DNA of 64,000 nucleotides, from contig CM057230.1 in the NCBI GenBank assembly GCA_029891385.1, positions 34,675,402-34,739,401 of the forward strand, read 5' to 3'. This stretch comes from Erythroxylum novogranatense (taxonomy: Eukaryota > Streptophyta > Magnoliopsida > Malpighiales > Erythroxylaceae). The position numbers and the translations under genes were made by a program. How positions within the stretch are numbered: the first letter of the stretch is position 1; the number at the start of each line of letters is the position of its first letter. This document shows, piece by piece, positions 45,409 to 55,385 of the stretch. Below the pieces are notes generated by a model. The model saw only the letters and a list, made by a program, of their open reading frames with translations. It was not told where the DNA came from and made no database searches.

Positions 45409-46832
45409 GAATCAGACTGTTCCGGCCAAGATCGCCGGAATGCTCATCTTGACCAAAATCTGGTACCGAGCGGTCTTAAAATTCAGTTTGAATTTCGGTG
45501 GGTACCAGCGAATTTGATCGCATCTGCCAAGATCTTGTCAATACCGAAATTTTTAGGGACCGTTCCGCAAAAAAAAAAAAATCAGGACCAATTTGCAAAT
45601 AAAAAAAATTAACCCTAATTTTATCTAACCTACCTACCTCGAGCCCGACTCTCACCCTCTGCCTCTCATTGTCTTCTTCGCTCCTCGCTGACTCTCCCTC
45701 TCTCATCGTCTCTCCCTTCCATCGGCCAGACTCCAGCGTGTGGTGTCTTCGACCTGCTAGCCGCCTGCCTCGCCTCGCCTCGCCTGCCTCTTCTCCGACC
45801 TGCCTCGCCTCTCCTCACCTCGCCCGAAGACGTCCACGGTCCACCGCACATCGTCTTCTCCTCACCGTGATCGAGACAAGACGCGTCGGCCGCCGCCTCC
45901 CCGCACACCGCTCTCTCGTCTTCGTCCTCCTCGCGCTCACCCTCCGGCGTTCTCCACCGCACACCATCCGACCTTCTCCTTCGTCCATCGGTGAAGACCG
46001 ATTGATATTTGAGATTTGTTTAATTTTTGATGGCATTTTGAAATTTATGATTATTTGATTGTGTTGGTTGTTGATTATGATGGATTTGAGGTGAAAAAAA
46101 TTGTATTATTGTGTTGGATAAGGATTTGGGGGAAAGTTTGGTAGTGGCTTCGGTGGGATTGGAAATTGTTAGGGTTTGGAATTTGGATGTTGTTGATTTC
46201 GGTTGGAGACTTAGAGTTGTAATTTTTGTGATTTGTTTTGTGAGTTATTTAATTAAACCGAAAGTGGAAGTTTGATTGATTGAAATTGGATTTTGGAAAT
46301 GAATTTTAGCAAATTGTATTTTGGAATTGAAAATTGGATGGAAGTGGATTGGAAATTAAATTTGGAATTAGAATTGAAATTGAATTGAATTTTGAATTGG
46401 ATTGAAAAATAAATTTGAAATTGGAATTAAAATTGAATTTTGAATTGGATTGGAAACAAAATTTTGAATTGGGATTGGAAATTGATTTGGAATTTGTAAT
46501 TAGAACTTAGAAGTGAATTAGAAATTAAAATTTGCTAATTAGATTTGGAAATCGAATTGGAAAATATAATTGTTATTTCAAATTAACAATTATTGTTATT
46601 TCAAATTAACCAAATTATTGTTATTTCAAATTAATTGTTATTATTATTTATTATTAACATTTTTAAAGTATTATTGATGTAAGCAAAGAACTAGTAAAGT
46701 ATCAAAGACATCCAGATAATATATCAATATGGACTATTTTGCAATTTTTAAAAATTTAGGGACTATTTTATAAATTTAAAAATATCCCGATACCTGACTG
46801 CTACATTCTAGAGCTCAATCCGCATCGAGCCC
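45409..46832. mobile_element. Unclassified 1.4-kb insertion in E's antisense ORF
   Basis: The ORF is broken here and resumes near 46868. TGATCTG occurs at both borders (45403-45409 and 46833-46839) and may be part of a TSD. The insert looks like the 5' end of a gene: a pyrimidine- and CpG-rich stretch (45640-45990), an open frame 45669-46058, then splice-donor-like ccatcggtgaag (45986) and AT-rich intron-like sequence. 46270-46560 is a degenerate ggaattgaaattg repeat. I see no terminal inverted repeats, LTRs or transposase. Confidence 0.4.
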
Positions 46833-46867
46833 TGATCTGTATTCATAACATTGCTTAGAGGGGAAAA

Positions 46868-47369
46868 TGGAGTCAGAGAGGAAGCTTAAAGAAAAGTTCC
46901 TCCAAGACCGTCATCGTGATGGAAGACAAGCACAGACCGAGGATGTGTTGAGGAAGTTGCGATGTCTGCTAAGAGGCAAAGAATCGAGGCGATCAAGCGG
47001 TGGAAGAGAAGAAATCTGAATGCGAAGGCCCAGAGCTCGCTGCGATGTAACCCTTTTCGGTCCAAGAGGTGCCATGAGATTCACTTCCTTAAGGGCCTGA
47101 GCGGCCTTCATTTGAAGATTATGCCGAGCTGCTGCTTCCTGCTCTCGGCCTTTCGTTGGAGGGAATCAAGGAGAGGGTCGTGGGGGAGCGGACCGTTGTT
47201 CCGGACGAGGAACTGGATCTTAGCTCTGAAGAGGAAGAGCTTCCTCATGAGGATATCCCTCCGGTTGTTCCCTCGGACCCTACTCCTGCATTGGTTGTCC
47301 CGTCAACTTCTGAGGCTTCTCCTGTGCATCCGCCGACTTCCGAAGCTTCTCCTTCTGCTGAATTTTAGA
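46868..47369 (+). pseudogene. Element E extra ORF, antisense (3' part)
   Basis: Continuation after the insertion, in several frames: MESERKLKEKFLQD (46868, coiled-coil-like), then FEDYAELLLPALGLSLEG near 47113, and 47156-47368 with LDLSSEEEELPHEDIPPVVP and a serine/proline-rich end SEASPVHPPTSEASPSAEF. The acidic, proline-rich end is usual for this protein group. Confidence 0.5.
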
Positions 47370-47525
47370 GCTCACCTGGTCGAGCTTGTGACCAGGACGA
47401 ATTCGGAGGAATGAAATCTTTATTTTTGTCCTTCATTTTTTTGAAGTCATTTTTCGTGTTTATGTCCTTTATTTTCGATGTATAGTAGGATTTGATGAAG
47501 TTGCTCATGGTCGACCGGCATCGAG

Positions 47526-47938
47526 GTCGACTTATAGTCGAGGCCGAGCCGAGGTCCCAAGGATCTTGTCTTGGCGACCGATCGATCGTAGTCGATCCAT
47601 GTCGAGGCCGAGCGATGGTCCCAAGGATCTTGTCTTGGCGACCGACCGACCGTAGTCGATCTATGTCGAGGTCGAGCGATGGTCCCAAGGATCTTTTCTT
47701 GGCGACCGACTGACCGTAGTCGATCTATGTCGAGGCCGAGCGATGGTTCCAAGGATCTTGTCTTGGCGACCGACCGACCGTAGTCGATCTATGTCGAGGC
47801 CGAGCGATGGTTCCAAGGATCTTGTCTTGGCGACTGACCGACCGTAGTCGATCTATGTCGAGGCCGAGCGATGGTCCCAAGGATCTTGTCTTAGTGACCG
47901 ACCGACCGTAGTCGATCTATGTCGAGGCCGGGCGATGG
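47526..47938. repeat. 64-bp tandem repeat in E's 3' untranslated region
   Basis: Units begin gtcgatctatgtcgaggccg at 47591, 47655, 47719, 47783, 47847 and 47911, spaced exactly 64 bp, with a diverged first unit from 47526. Each unit ends with a run of gacc repeats (gaccgaccgaccgta). About 6.5 copies. The array lies between the end of pol and the end of the antisense ORF. Long open frames across it on both strands are a side effect of the repeat. Confidence 0.93.
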
Positions 47939-48129
47939 CTGATGTGATTTTCCGCGCTTTGCCAAAGATAATGAAAAAATTTTCTTTTGCCAAGAAACCT
48001 AAGAACCCCTTAATTGACGATAATGAGGGTGTGTGCCATTAAAAAACCTGTCTGGCAGGGACAGGAAAAAGTTACCCACAGATTGTTTACAAAAACAATA
48101 ACAAACAAAGACTAATTAAGATAAAACTT

Positions 48130-49400
48130 ATCTACTGGTAGAAAGCTTTCAAGTTTCGGGAGTTCCAAGGCCTTAGTAGAATCTTTCCCTTCGCATCCCG
48201 TAAGATGTAAGAGCCATGCCCGGCTTGCTTGATCACCTGATAGGGTCCTTCCTACGCTTGTCCGAGCTTTACAGGATGTTTGCCAGCCGCCTCGGCTTTT
48301 CGTCGGACGTACCCACCGACCTTTACATCACTCGGTTTTACTCTTCGATTGTAGAACTTCGTTGCTTTTTGCCTGACGGTTTCCGAACGAGCGACTGCTC
48401 TATCCCTGTCTTCGCTAAGAAGCACGAGTTCTGCTCAACGGGCTTCATTATTCCGTTATTCTTCGTAGCTCGACATCCTTTGGTTATGCAACACCACTTC
48501 TACTGGAACTAGGGCTTCTGCCCCGAAGGTCATCCTGAAAGGGGTTTCCCCTGTGACTCCGTTCGGTGTGGTTCTATATGCCCACAACACTTCGTCTAGT
48601 TCTTCCACCCAGGCCTTTCGGCCATCTAGGCGCTTCTTGAGAGCACTCATTATCTTTTTATTGGTGTTCTCCGCGAGACCTTTGCTTTGGAGATGAGCTA
48701 CCGAAGTCAACTATAGCTTGATCTTTAGTCGGTCGCAGAAATCTCTGAACTTATCGTTATCGAACTGCCGACCGTTGTCTGCAACCAGCACCATAGGCAT
48801 CCCGAAGCGAGTTAGTATATTTTTCTTTACGAAACTCTCAACCTTCTGCTCGAAAATTGTAGCGACCACTTCCGCTTCTACCCATTTGGTGAAGTACCCC
48901 GCTGCCACTATCAGGAACTTTTTCTGTCCGGGACCGAGAGGGAAGGGCCCCAGTATATCCATTCCCCATTGAGCAAAGGGGATAGGATGACTTACGATTT
49001 GCATCCGGTTGGGTGGTGAGATAGGCTCTCGTTTTTCCGCAAGCCTCACATCGGTCGACCTTCTCCTGGCAATCTTTCCTCATTGTCGGCCAGTAGTACC
49101 CCTGTCTGATCAGCCTATGAGTCAACATTCTGGCTCCTACATGGTTTCCACACATTCCTTCGTGGACTTCGGCCATCGCTTGTTCTGCCTCTTCTTCGCT
49201 CAAGCATCGCAGCAGTGGCCAATCATAAGATCGCTTGTATAGGGTGCCATTAACGATAGCATACTCAGCTACCTTTATTCTCAGTTTCTTGGCCTCCGAG
49301 GTCTCTTCTGATTGTGTTCCCTCTAGGAGATATCGTCTGATCGGCTCCATCCAGCTCGATCGGCCGATATTTACATCGAAAACTTCCTTGGCTTTTTAAA
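48130..49400 (-). pseudogene. pol: Element E pol: integrase
   Basis: Minus strand, read from 49350. HEGMCGNHVGARMLTHRLIRQGYYWPT and C-x2-C in DRCEACGK form the HHCC zinc-binding region (49180-49050). WGMDILGPFPLGPGQKKFL (first Asp, about 48965), then VADNGRQFDNDKF (second Asp, about 48790). 48710-48456 carries the Glu region and NGVTGETPFRM.FGAEALVPVE. At about 48240-48140 GPYQVIKQAGHGSYIL is the GPY/F motif. There are stops near 48711 and 48456 and frame changes after that. No chromodomain follows, as expected for Tat. Confidence 0.9.
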
Positions 49401-49494
49401 TGCTAGGGTGATCTAGTCGTTCGACTAGAACGTTATTTTTGGCGTCTCGATTGGAGGCCATTTTGGAGAACGCATCCGCTTTAGCATTTTGAGC

Positions 49495-50271
49495 TCATTC
49501 TATCCTATTGATCGAGTACTTCTCGAAATCACTTAACTCTCGCTTTACTAGCTCCAGGTACTCGATCATATTGTTCCCCTTGGCTTCATACTGTCCAGTG
49601 ACTTGGCCGACCACTACTTGGCTATCGCTATATATCTTCAGATGCTTTACCTCCATTTCCTTAGCCAGTTGGAGACCGGCTATCAGAGCCTCATATTCTG
49701 CCTCGTTATTGGAGGCCTTGAATTCTAGCCGAAGGGCGTATTCCACTTTCTCTTCCATATGCGGGTCGATTAATACCACTCCTGCTTCGCATCCTTCAAC
49801 GTTGGACGACCCGTCAACGAACAGGCTCCAAGCAAGGAATTGCTCACCCTTCGAGCTGGGTTGGCTCATCTTTGCAATGAAGTCTGCCAACACCTGTGCC
49901 TTAATCGTCGTCCAGGGCTTATATTGTATGTCGAACTTTCCCAACTCTATCGCCCACTTTATTAGTCGACCCGAAGTTTTGGGCTTTTGAAGGCACTGCC
50001 TGAGGGGTTGATCGGTCCATACCTCAATGGTATGACTTTGGAAGTAGGTTCTTAGCTTCCGAGCCGCCATTATCAAGGAGAGGGCTAGTTCTTCTATAGG
50101 TGCATACCGCGTTTTCGGTCCGGTCAATACTTTGCTGACGTAGTAGATCAGGCGCTGCTCATTTCCCTCCGATCGAACAAGTACTGCGTTGATCGACTCT
50201 TCCGTAACTGCCAAATATAAAATCAGATTCTCTCCCTCAACCGGGCTTTGCAGAATAGGCGGGCTAGACAA
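49495..50271 (-). pseudogene. pol: Element E pol: RNase H and archaeal-type second RNase H
   Basis: An open 258-codon stretch holding two RNase H domains in a row. The first has LYLAVTEESINAVLVR, YAPIEELALSLIMAARKL and VLADFIAK at its end. The second begins about codon 145 with WSLFVDGSSN (catalytic Asp), then NNEAEYEALIAGLQLA (Glu) and IYSDSQVVVGQV (Asp). The second domain belongs to the archaeal-like RNase H group that Tat elements acquired, so the catalytic residues D-E-D look complete. The start is not a real one; this is part of a polyprotein. Confidence 0.93.
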
Positions 50272-51150
50272 GTATTGCTTTAAGTGTTGAAAAGCTTTCT
50301 CGCATTCATCCGGCCATTGGAACTAGGTCACATTTGCTTTCCTCAAAATTTTGAAAAACGGGAGGCACTTGTCTCCCAATCTGGAAACGAACCTGCTTAA
50401 AGAGACTATCCGACCGGTCAATATCTGTACTTCTTTCAAGCATTGCGGCGAGGGCATTTGGATGATGGCTTCGATCTTCTCTGGATTAGCCTCAATCTCC
50501 ATTGAGTAATCATGAACCCTGTGAATTTTCCCGATGCCACACCAAAGACGATTTTCCGGTTCAACTTCATTTGAAATCTGTTAGGTCCGAAGACCTCTCG
50601 AGGTCTCCACATGCTCATACCGCCTTACTTTTGACCACCATATCATCTACATAAGCTTCAACAGATCGACCGATCTATTTTTTGAAGACCTCCATGACGA
50701 GCACCTGATAAGTGGCCCCCGCATTCTTCTGACCGAACGGCATTACTTGGTAACAATATGTGCCCTGGTCGGTTATGAAGGCAGTCTTCTCTTCGTCTTC
50801 GAGGCTCATCTGAATTTGATGGTAGCCCGAGAAAGCATCCAAGAAGCTGAGAAGTTCATGTCCGGAGGTGGAGTCTACTAGCTGGTCGATCTTAGGTAGG
50901 GGGGAAACTGTCCTTTGGACATGCCTTGTTTAGGTTGGTGAAGTCGATGCTCCTTCTCCACTTCCCGTTCTTATTCTTCACCAACACCACATTGGCGAGC
51001 CATTCGGAGTACTTGACTTCTCGGATGAACCCAGCTTCGAGTAGTTTCTCTATTTCTTTCTCGATCACCTCCTGTCGCTCCTTGCAGTGCCATCGCTTCT
51101 TTTGCCTAATCGGCTTGTAATCTTGTCGAATACCAAGGGAGTGCGAGGCG
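50272..51150 (-). pseudogene. pol: Element E pol: reverse transcriptase
   Basis: Minus strand, broken frames. At 50760-50640 the codons read MPFGQKNAGATYQVLVMEVFKK-stop-IGRSVEAYVDDMVVK, with the catalytic YVDD and a stop just before it. Upstream (about 51120-50900) the usual RT entry region is recognisable (KQKRWHCKERQEVIEKEI, then WLANVVLVKKNKK), and PKIDQLVDSTSGHELLSFLDAFSGYHQI at about 50890-50810 has the first catalytic Asp. Non-functional. Confidence 0.9.
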
Positions 51151-51155
51151 ATCGA

Positions 51156-51900
51156 TCAAGAAATCCAGGGCATGTCGCTCGACATCCAAGCGAAGACTGA
51201 TCTATTCTCCACCAAACAATCTGTGATTTCTTTAACTAGGTCCTTCTGAAGCTCGGAACCTAGATTCGTGAATTTAGAGCGATCGGCTTCATCCAGTACG
51301 ACCCGTTGCGTTTCTTCGACGGGGTTCATTCTTTCTGTTTCTTCATCAGCTCTCACGTCAAGGGAGCTCGTCAATACCACCGCCCCGTCTAATATTTTTG
51401 TTTCTGCCAAATAGCATTCTCTAGCGATTCTTTGTTGTCCTCTAACAACACCAACTCCACGGGGCATTGGAAACTTCATCGCTTGGTAATAGGTGGAGAC
51501 GACCGCTCTGAGGGCATACTGGGTAGCTCGTCCGATTATTGCATTGTATGCCCCTTGAAACTTCACAACTAGGAATTCAATGTCCCTCTCTATTTGACAT
51601 GGCTTTTGCCCGAACTTCACTTTTAAGTGGACCCGGGCGAAGGGGTAGGCTGATGCTCCAGTTACCTCTTTGATAGGGTCGTCGGTAGGCAACAGTCGAT
51701 CCTCTGGTACCTCCATCTGCTTGAAGACATCATAATATAACAGGTCGACCGAAGCTTTCAGATCAATCATTTACGCTTCACCTCGTTGCCATCCATGTTC
51801 AAATTTACAACGAGCGCGTCGTCATGAGGACAACTTACACCATCAAGATCTGACTCGTCGAACGATATTATCCCATCGTTCTCCTTCTTTCTTTTGGTTG
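51156..51900 (-). pseudogene. pol: Element E protease and protease-RT linker
   Basis: The 204-codon open stretch 51770-51156 starts just after a stop at the active site: codons read IDLKASVDLLYYDVF where the family has a D-x-G triad followed by ASVDLL, so the Gly is lost. Further marks of this Tat polyprotein are YNAIIGRATQYALRAVVSTYYQAMKFP and RECYLAE. Upstream, DALVVNLNMDGNEV (about 51815) fits the N-terminal strand of the protease. Confidence 0.85.
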
Positions 51901-51901
51901 A

Positions 51902-53361
51902 CTAGTCTTTTCTGACCTGCTTGGCATATCTCTTTCTTCCTTTAGCAGTGAATCCGCCCGCTGCATTTCCACCAAATATCATGTTGATGATCCTCACCGG
52001 TCGGTCATCTTGTTGCCCAGTGTTTCTGTCGTCTCTTGCCCTGGATCGTCCTCTCTCTTCCCGTCGATCGCCTGTATTCGCATTCTGCCTTCTACCGTCA
52101 TTTCTATCGTTTCGCCTCCAATTTTGTCGTCTGTTGTTGGGCCGACCGCTTTTATGCTCGTTATCTTGGTCGGCATTTTGCTCGTGCTTCACAAATCGGC
52201 CTAACCTTCCCCTTTGTATGAGGAATTCGATTTCTCTTTTCAATTGCCAACAATCTTCCGTGTCATGACCGATGTCTTTGTGGAAACGGCAATATAAATT
52301 GGGGTTCCTATCCTTGGGGGGAGTCTTCATCTTTTCGGATTCTCGGATAGTTTCCCCATCCGCTCTCATGGCCGCCAGTACTTCTGCATATCGCCTGTTG
52401 AGCGGGGTGAACTCCTGTCGATATCCCTGTCGATCGGTTAGCTTTCTCCAGCTCGACTGGCCTTTTTTGTCTCTTGTGCGAACCACCTGTTCTGTCATTT
52501 GGCGAGCGATCATCCGTTATACGCTTCGTATTTCTCAACATTTCTTCGAGCTGAATGTACCTATCCGCCCTATTTCTTATTTCCTGAACGGATCGGGGTT
52601 GATCGAGGGCTAACAACTTTTGAACTCCTCATCTCTCGTGTTGTTCATAAGCACTGCCAACATTGACGAGCAAGTGAGGTCGGGGACCTCAACCGCTTCA
52701 TTATTGAACCGAGTGATGAACTCCCGCAAACTTTCGTTCCTTCCTTGGGTCAATTGCATCACCTTCAAAGCTGTCTTCTGTGGCAGCTTACTGGTGGCGA
52801 ACTGGTTGAGGAATAATAATCTGAAATCTTCAAAACATGTGATACAGCTCGGGGGCAGGCTATTAAACCATCGCCGCCCTCTTGGAAGGCCGTATAGAAT
52901 GCCTTACACTAAATGACGTCCGGAACGCAATGTAGGTTCATCATGGATTGGAAGTGCTGTAAGTAGTCCAGGGGGTCAGTCTTTTCAGTGTATTTTTCAG
53001 GCGTCGGTAATTTGGTGCAGGGCGCCGGGAGGCTATCCAAGATTCCCGGAGTAAAGGGAGAGCTGTACTGTGCCGTCGGGAGATCTGGGGGAAAGCTAAT
53101 GGCATCGTTAATCCGATCGTCCACGATTTTCTCTAGGGCTTCGGTTGGGTGGTGATCGGTCATCATGCTAGTCTGTCGTGCGGCTTGCCGCGCAGACGAC
53201 TGCTGTTGTGTTGGCTGAGACTGCAAAATCTGGCGAATCAACAAATCAGCCGCTTCCTCAATCTGTTTTCGGGTAAGGGAGGTGTGTATAGGCGGAAGAG
53301 GATCTGCATCTGATTGGTGTCGGAGATTTGGGCGCATATTGAGTGCAACGTTATCCTCCAA
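51902..53361 (-). pseudogene. gag: Element E gag
   Basis: Minus strand. The Met at 53361 opens MEDNVALNMRPN; the stretch runs to 52909 with FTPGILDSLPAPCTKLPTPEKY and DPLDYLQHFQSMM, the usual start of the gag core. The middle (52905-52620) is frame-broken (KLPQKTALKVMQLTQG, FITRFNNEAVEVPDL are readable). 52616-52308 has PRSVQEIRNRADRYIQLEEML. 52513-51902 contains LYCRFHKDIGHDTEDCWQLKREIE, a zinc knuckle (C-x2-H-x4-H-x4-C), and an Arg-rich tail. Gag order and motifs match Tat-type elements. Confidence 0.9.
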
Positions 53362-53594
53362 AGCTAGGCTCTGTTCTTCTTAATCCAAGGTTTGAGGTTG
53401 CGGTTGATCATTCAGGTCTGAAGATTCCGTGCGGGAAGCATGATGTGTAGGCGGCAGGGTTGCAGGTAATTGCAAACCCATGCGTTCGCCAGAGCCGCGA
53501 CAGCGGCTATATCAAGGTTTATCGCTGCCGCCTGACTGATCTGTGTGTTTCTGGACGTGGTGCCCTGAAGTCGGGCCCCACGGTGGATGTCAAT
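53362..53594 (-). other. Leader of element E with presumed primer-binding site
   Basis: Between gag and the 5' LTR. Directly inside the LTR the minus strand reads attgacatccaccgtgggg; I cannot assign the primer tRNA with confidence. No ORF of note except one running into the LTR (53412-53663), which I reject as a gene. Confidence 0.6.
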
Positions 53595-54029
53595 TGGTTC
53601 TGTCGGATTCTGGCAGAACTGAACGTTGCCGTTTGGGTCCATAGAGTTGGTTGGTTCTTGCAAGAGCTTCAGCTTGAGGGTTCCTGCAAAACAAGGAAAA
53701 CACGTCGGGGGTTGTTTCCCAATAAGCCCCTCCGACTCTCAAGTTAGTCTTTTTGGTGAAGGTGAGATTGTGGTATGCAGAGAAAACTAGGTTTATGATT
53801 ACGTACCTCTTGTTATGACAAAGTTGTACCTTATATACGAAGTAATAGCTAGGTTTAAGTCTTTACGTGTTTGCATGGGAGACTTTCACCTACGGATGGG
53901 CCAAGGAGGGCGTGGGCTGGACCTAGGATTGGCATAGCCGATAGGTATAAGACTGATCATTGAAGATTGGACCAATCAGTCCATGGGTCGTTATGACTGG
54001 GTGCGGGCCCAGCACGACCGACCCAACCA
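53595..54029 (-). repeat. 5' LTR of element E
   Basis: 435 bp, TGGTTCTGTC to GACCCAACCA, same length as the left LTR and about 95% identical by eye. Confidence 0.95.
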
Positions 54030-54321
54030 CTATTCATTCACCAAAAGTTATAAAATGACATCTTCGACTATTTTCTTATTTTTCATATTCCTTTTTATTT
54101 CTTTCTCATATTTGGATATATTTACATAATTTTTTAAATAATTAAATTTAAAATATATATTACTTTACATAAAATATATCATTATAAAGATCTCGTTGAG
54201 ATCTTTAAAATGACACTAATATTGAATATAATATTAAATTTATTTATAATTCTTATTTATAAGAACATCGGATGCTAAGAATGTTGTAAAATTACGTTCT
54301 AAATTAATAAAGAACGTAATT

Positions 54322-55020
54322 TTTCAAAAATGCTAGGGAATTTAGATTGTATGCACTGGACATAACAAAACTGTCCAACAGTTTGGATAAGACAATATAG
54401 TGGATGTAGTGGATTCCCAACTATTATTCTTGAAACTGTAGTCAATTATGATTTGTGGATATGACATGCACATTTTAGTTTGCCAAGGTCAAATAATGAC
54501 ATTAATGTGTTGGAGGCATCTCACTTGTTCGCAAACCTTACCAAAGGTATAACACCTTCTGCTTATTATGTTATTTGAGAAAAAATGTACAATACTAGAT
54601 ATTATTTAGCTAATGGTATTTATCCAAAATGGTCTTAGTATAAACCATTGATGATTCCTAAAACCCAAAAAAGAAGTTATTTGCAAAGATGCAAAAAGCA
54701 TGTAGGAAGGATGTTGAGCGTAGATTTGGAGTTCTCCAATCACAATTTGTAATTATTAAGGGACCGGCACGTTTTTAGAAAAAAATCATATTACTTGATA
54801 TTATGTCAGCATACATTATAATGTACGATACGATCATTGAAGACAAACGTGATACTTAAGCGGCCATACAAGACTGGATCGAAACGTCAATCGCTAAAAC
54901 TAATATTAATAGAGACAATACAATTATATTTCAAGAATTCTTTGCTAGACATAAGCAAATTAAAGATAAAGAAGCTCATTATGAACTTCATAATGCACTG
55001 ATTGAACATTTGTGAGAACG
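54322..55020 (+). pseudogene. PIF/Harbinger-type transposase remnant (DDE)
   Basis: Plus strand, several frames. It reads NLDCMHWT.QNCPT (first catalytic Asp, 54337), QYSGCSGFPTIILETVVNYDLWI, then NNDINVLEASHLFANLTKGI (second Asp, about 54495), YYLANGIYPKWS, and KDVERRFGVLQ (catalytic Glu, about 54716), followed by MHN-type codons. These are the hallmarks of the plant HARBI1-like DDE transposase. The three acidic residues are kept, but stops and shifts break the gene, and the N-terminal part is missing or was never there. No Myb-like partner ORF is visible. Confidence 0.8.
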
Positions 55021-55385
55021 ATATGATAATTCGTAAGATTAGAGGTTAAATGTATAATAAAAATATAATTTTGTGTATGTTATTAATTTGTTGTTGCAAT
55101 AATATTAATTATATAGGTTAAACAATATTAATTTATTATAAAGTATATATTGGTTAATTAAAAATAATGATTTTGTTTTAATTTTGTAAAAACTAATAAA
55201 ATAAATAAATTATTTGTATAAATATAAATTAATTAAGTTAATAACTAAATTATTGTAGAATATTCTTTGAAGATACTTGACCACCAAATTTGGCACGATT
55301 GGAGAGTAAAAAAATTTCAAAAATATTCTTTTTTACACTAAATTTGACTTAAAATTTTAGTATAATAATTGGAGAGGTCTTTTTC

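Larger units (their letters stand above)
42981..54029 (-). mobile_element. Element E: Ty3/gypsy, Tat lineage, with antisense extra ORF and tandem repeat
   Basis: Minus-strand element of 11,049 bp with two LTRs of exactly 435 bp and perfect TSDs. Gag, protease, RT, RNase H, a second RNase H of archaeal type and integrase run from 53361 down to about 48130. The second RNase H between RNase H and integrase is a known mark of the Tat lineage. Between integrase and the 3' LTR lie a 64-bp tandem repeat and an ORF on the opposite strand, both known features of Tat elements. An unclassified 1.4-kb insertion sits in that ORF. Confidence 0.93.
42858..55385 (+). mobile_element. Probable PIF/Harbinger DNA transposon split by element E
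   Basis: With E removed, 42858-42980 joins 54035-55385 to give about 1.5 kb. It starts ggccatcttcaatcaacatg...actaaaattatattt and ends ...aaattttagtataataattggagaggtc. The two termini are imperfect inverted counterparts (ccatcttcaatc against gacctctccaat; actaaaattata on both), a style usual for plant PIF/Harbinger ends. Inside lies a Harbinger-type transposase relic. The exact ends and the 3-bp TSD are not established. Confidence 0.5.

Noticed and set aside
45669..46058. 129-codon ORF on the plus strand with overlapping minus-strand ORFs
   Set aside because: The frame is open on both strands because the stretch is CpG-rich; the translation is low in complexity (Ser/Pro/Arg) and has no domain. 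I keep it only as part of the unclassified insertion.
47365..47752. ORFs of 73-107 codons on both strands over 47365-47752
   Set aside because: They are produced by the 64-bp tandem repeat; translations are themselves repetitive and have no domain.
47526..47938. CRISPR-like array
   Set aside because: Units are contiguous 64-bp tandem copies without unique spacers, in a plant retroelement. The same applies to the AAGTCGACTT array, whose spacers are themselves repeated.
53412..53663. 83-codon minus-strand ORF at E's 5' end
   Set aside because: It starts inside the LTR and ends before gag; no similarity to gag N-termini is visible and the gag start at 53361 fits better.
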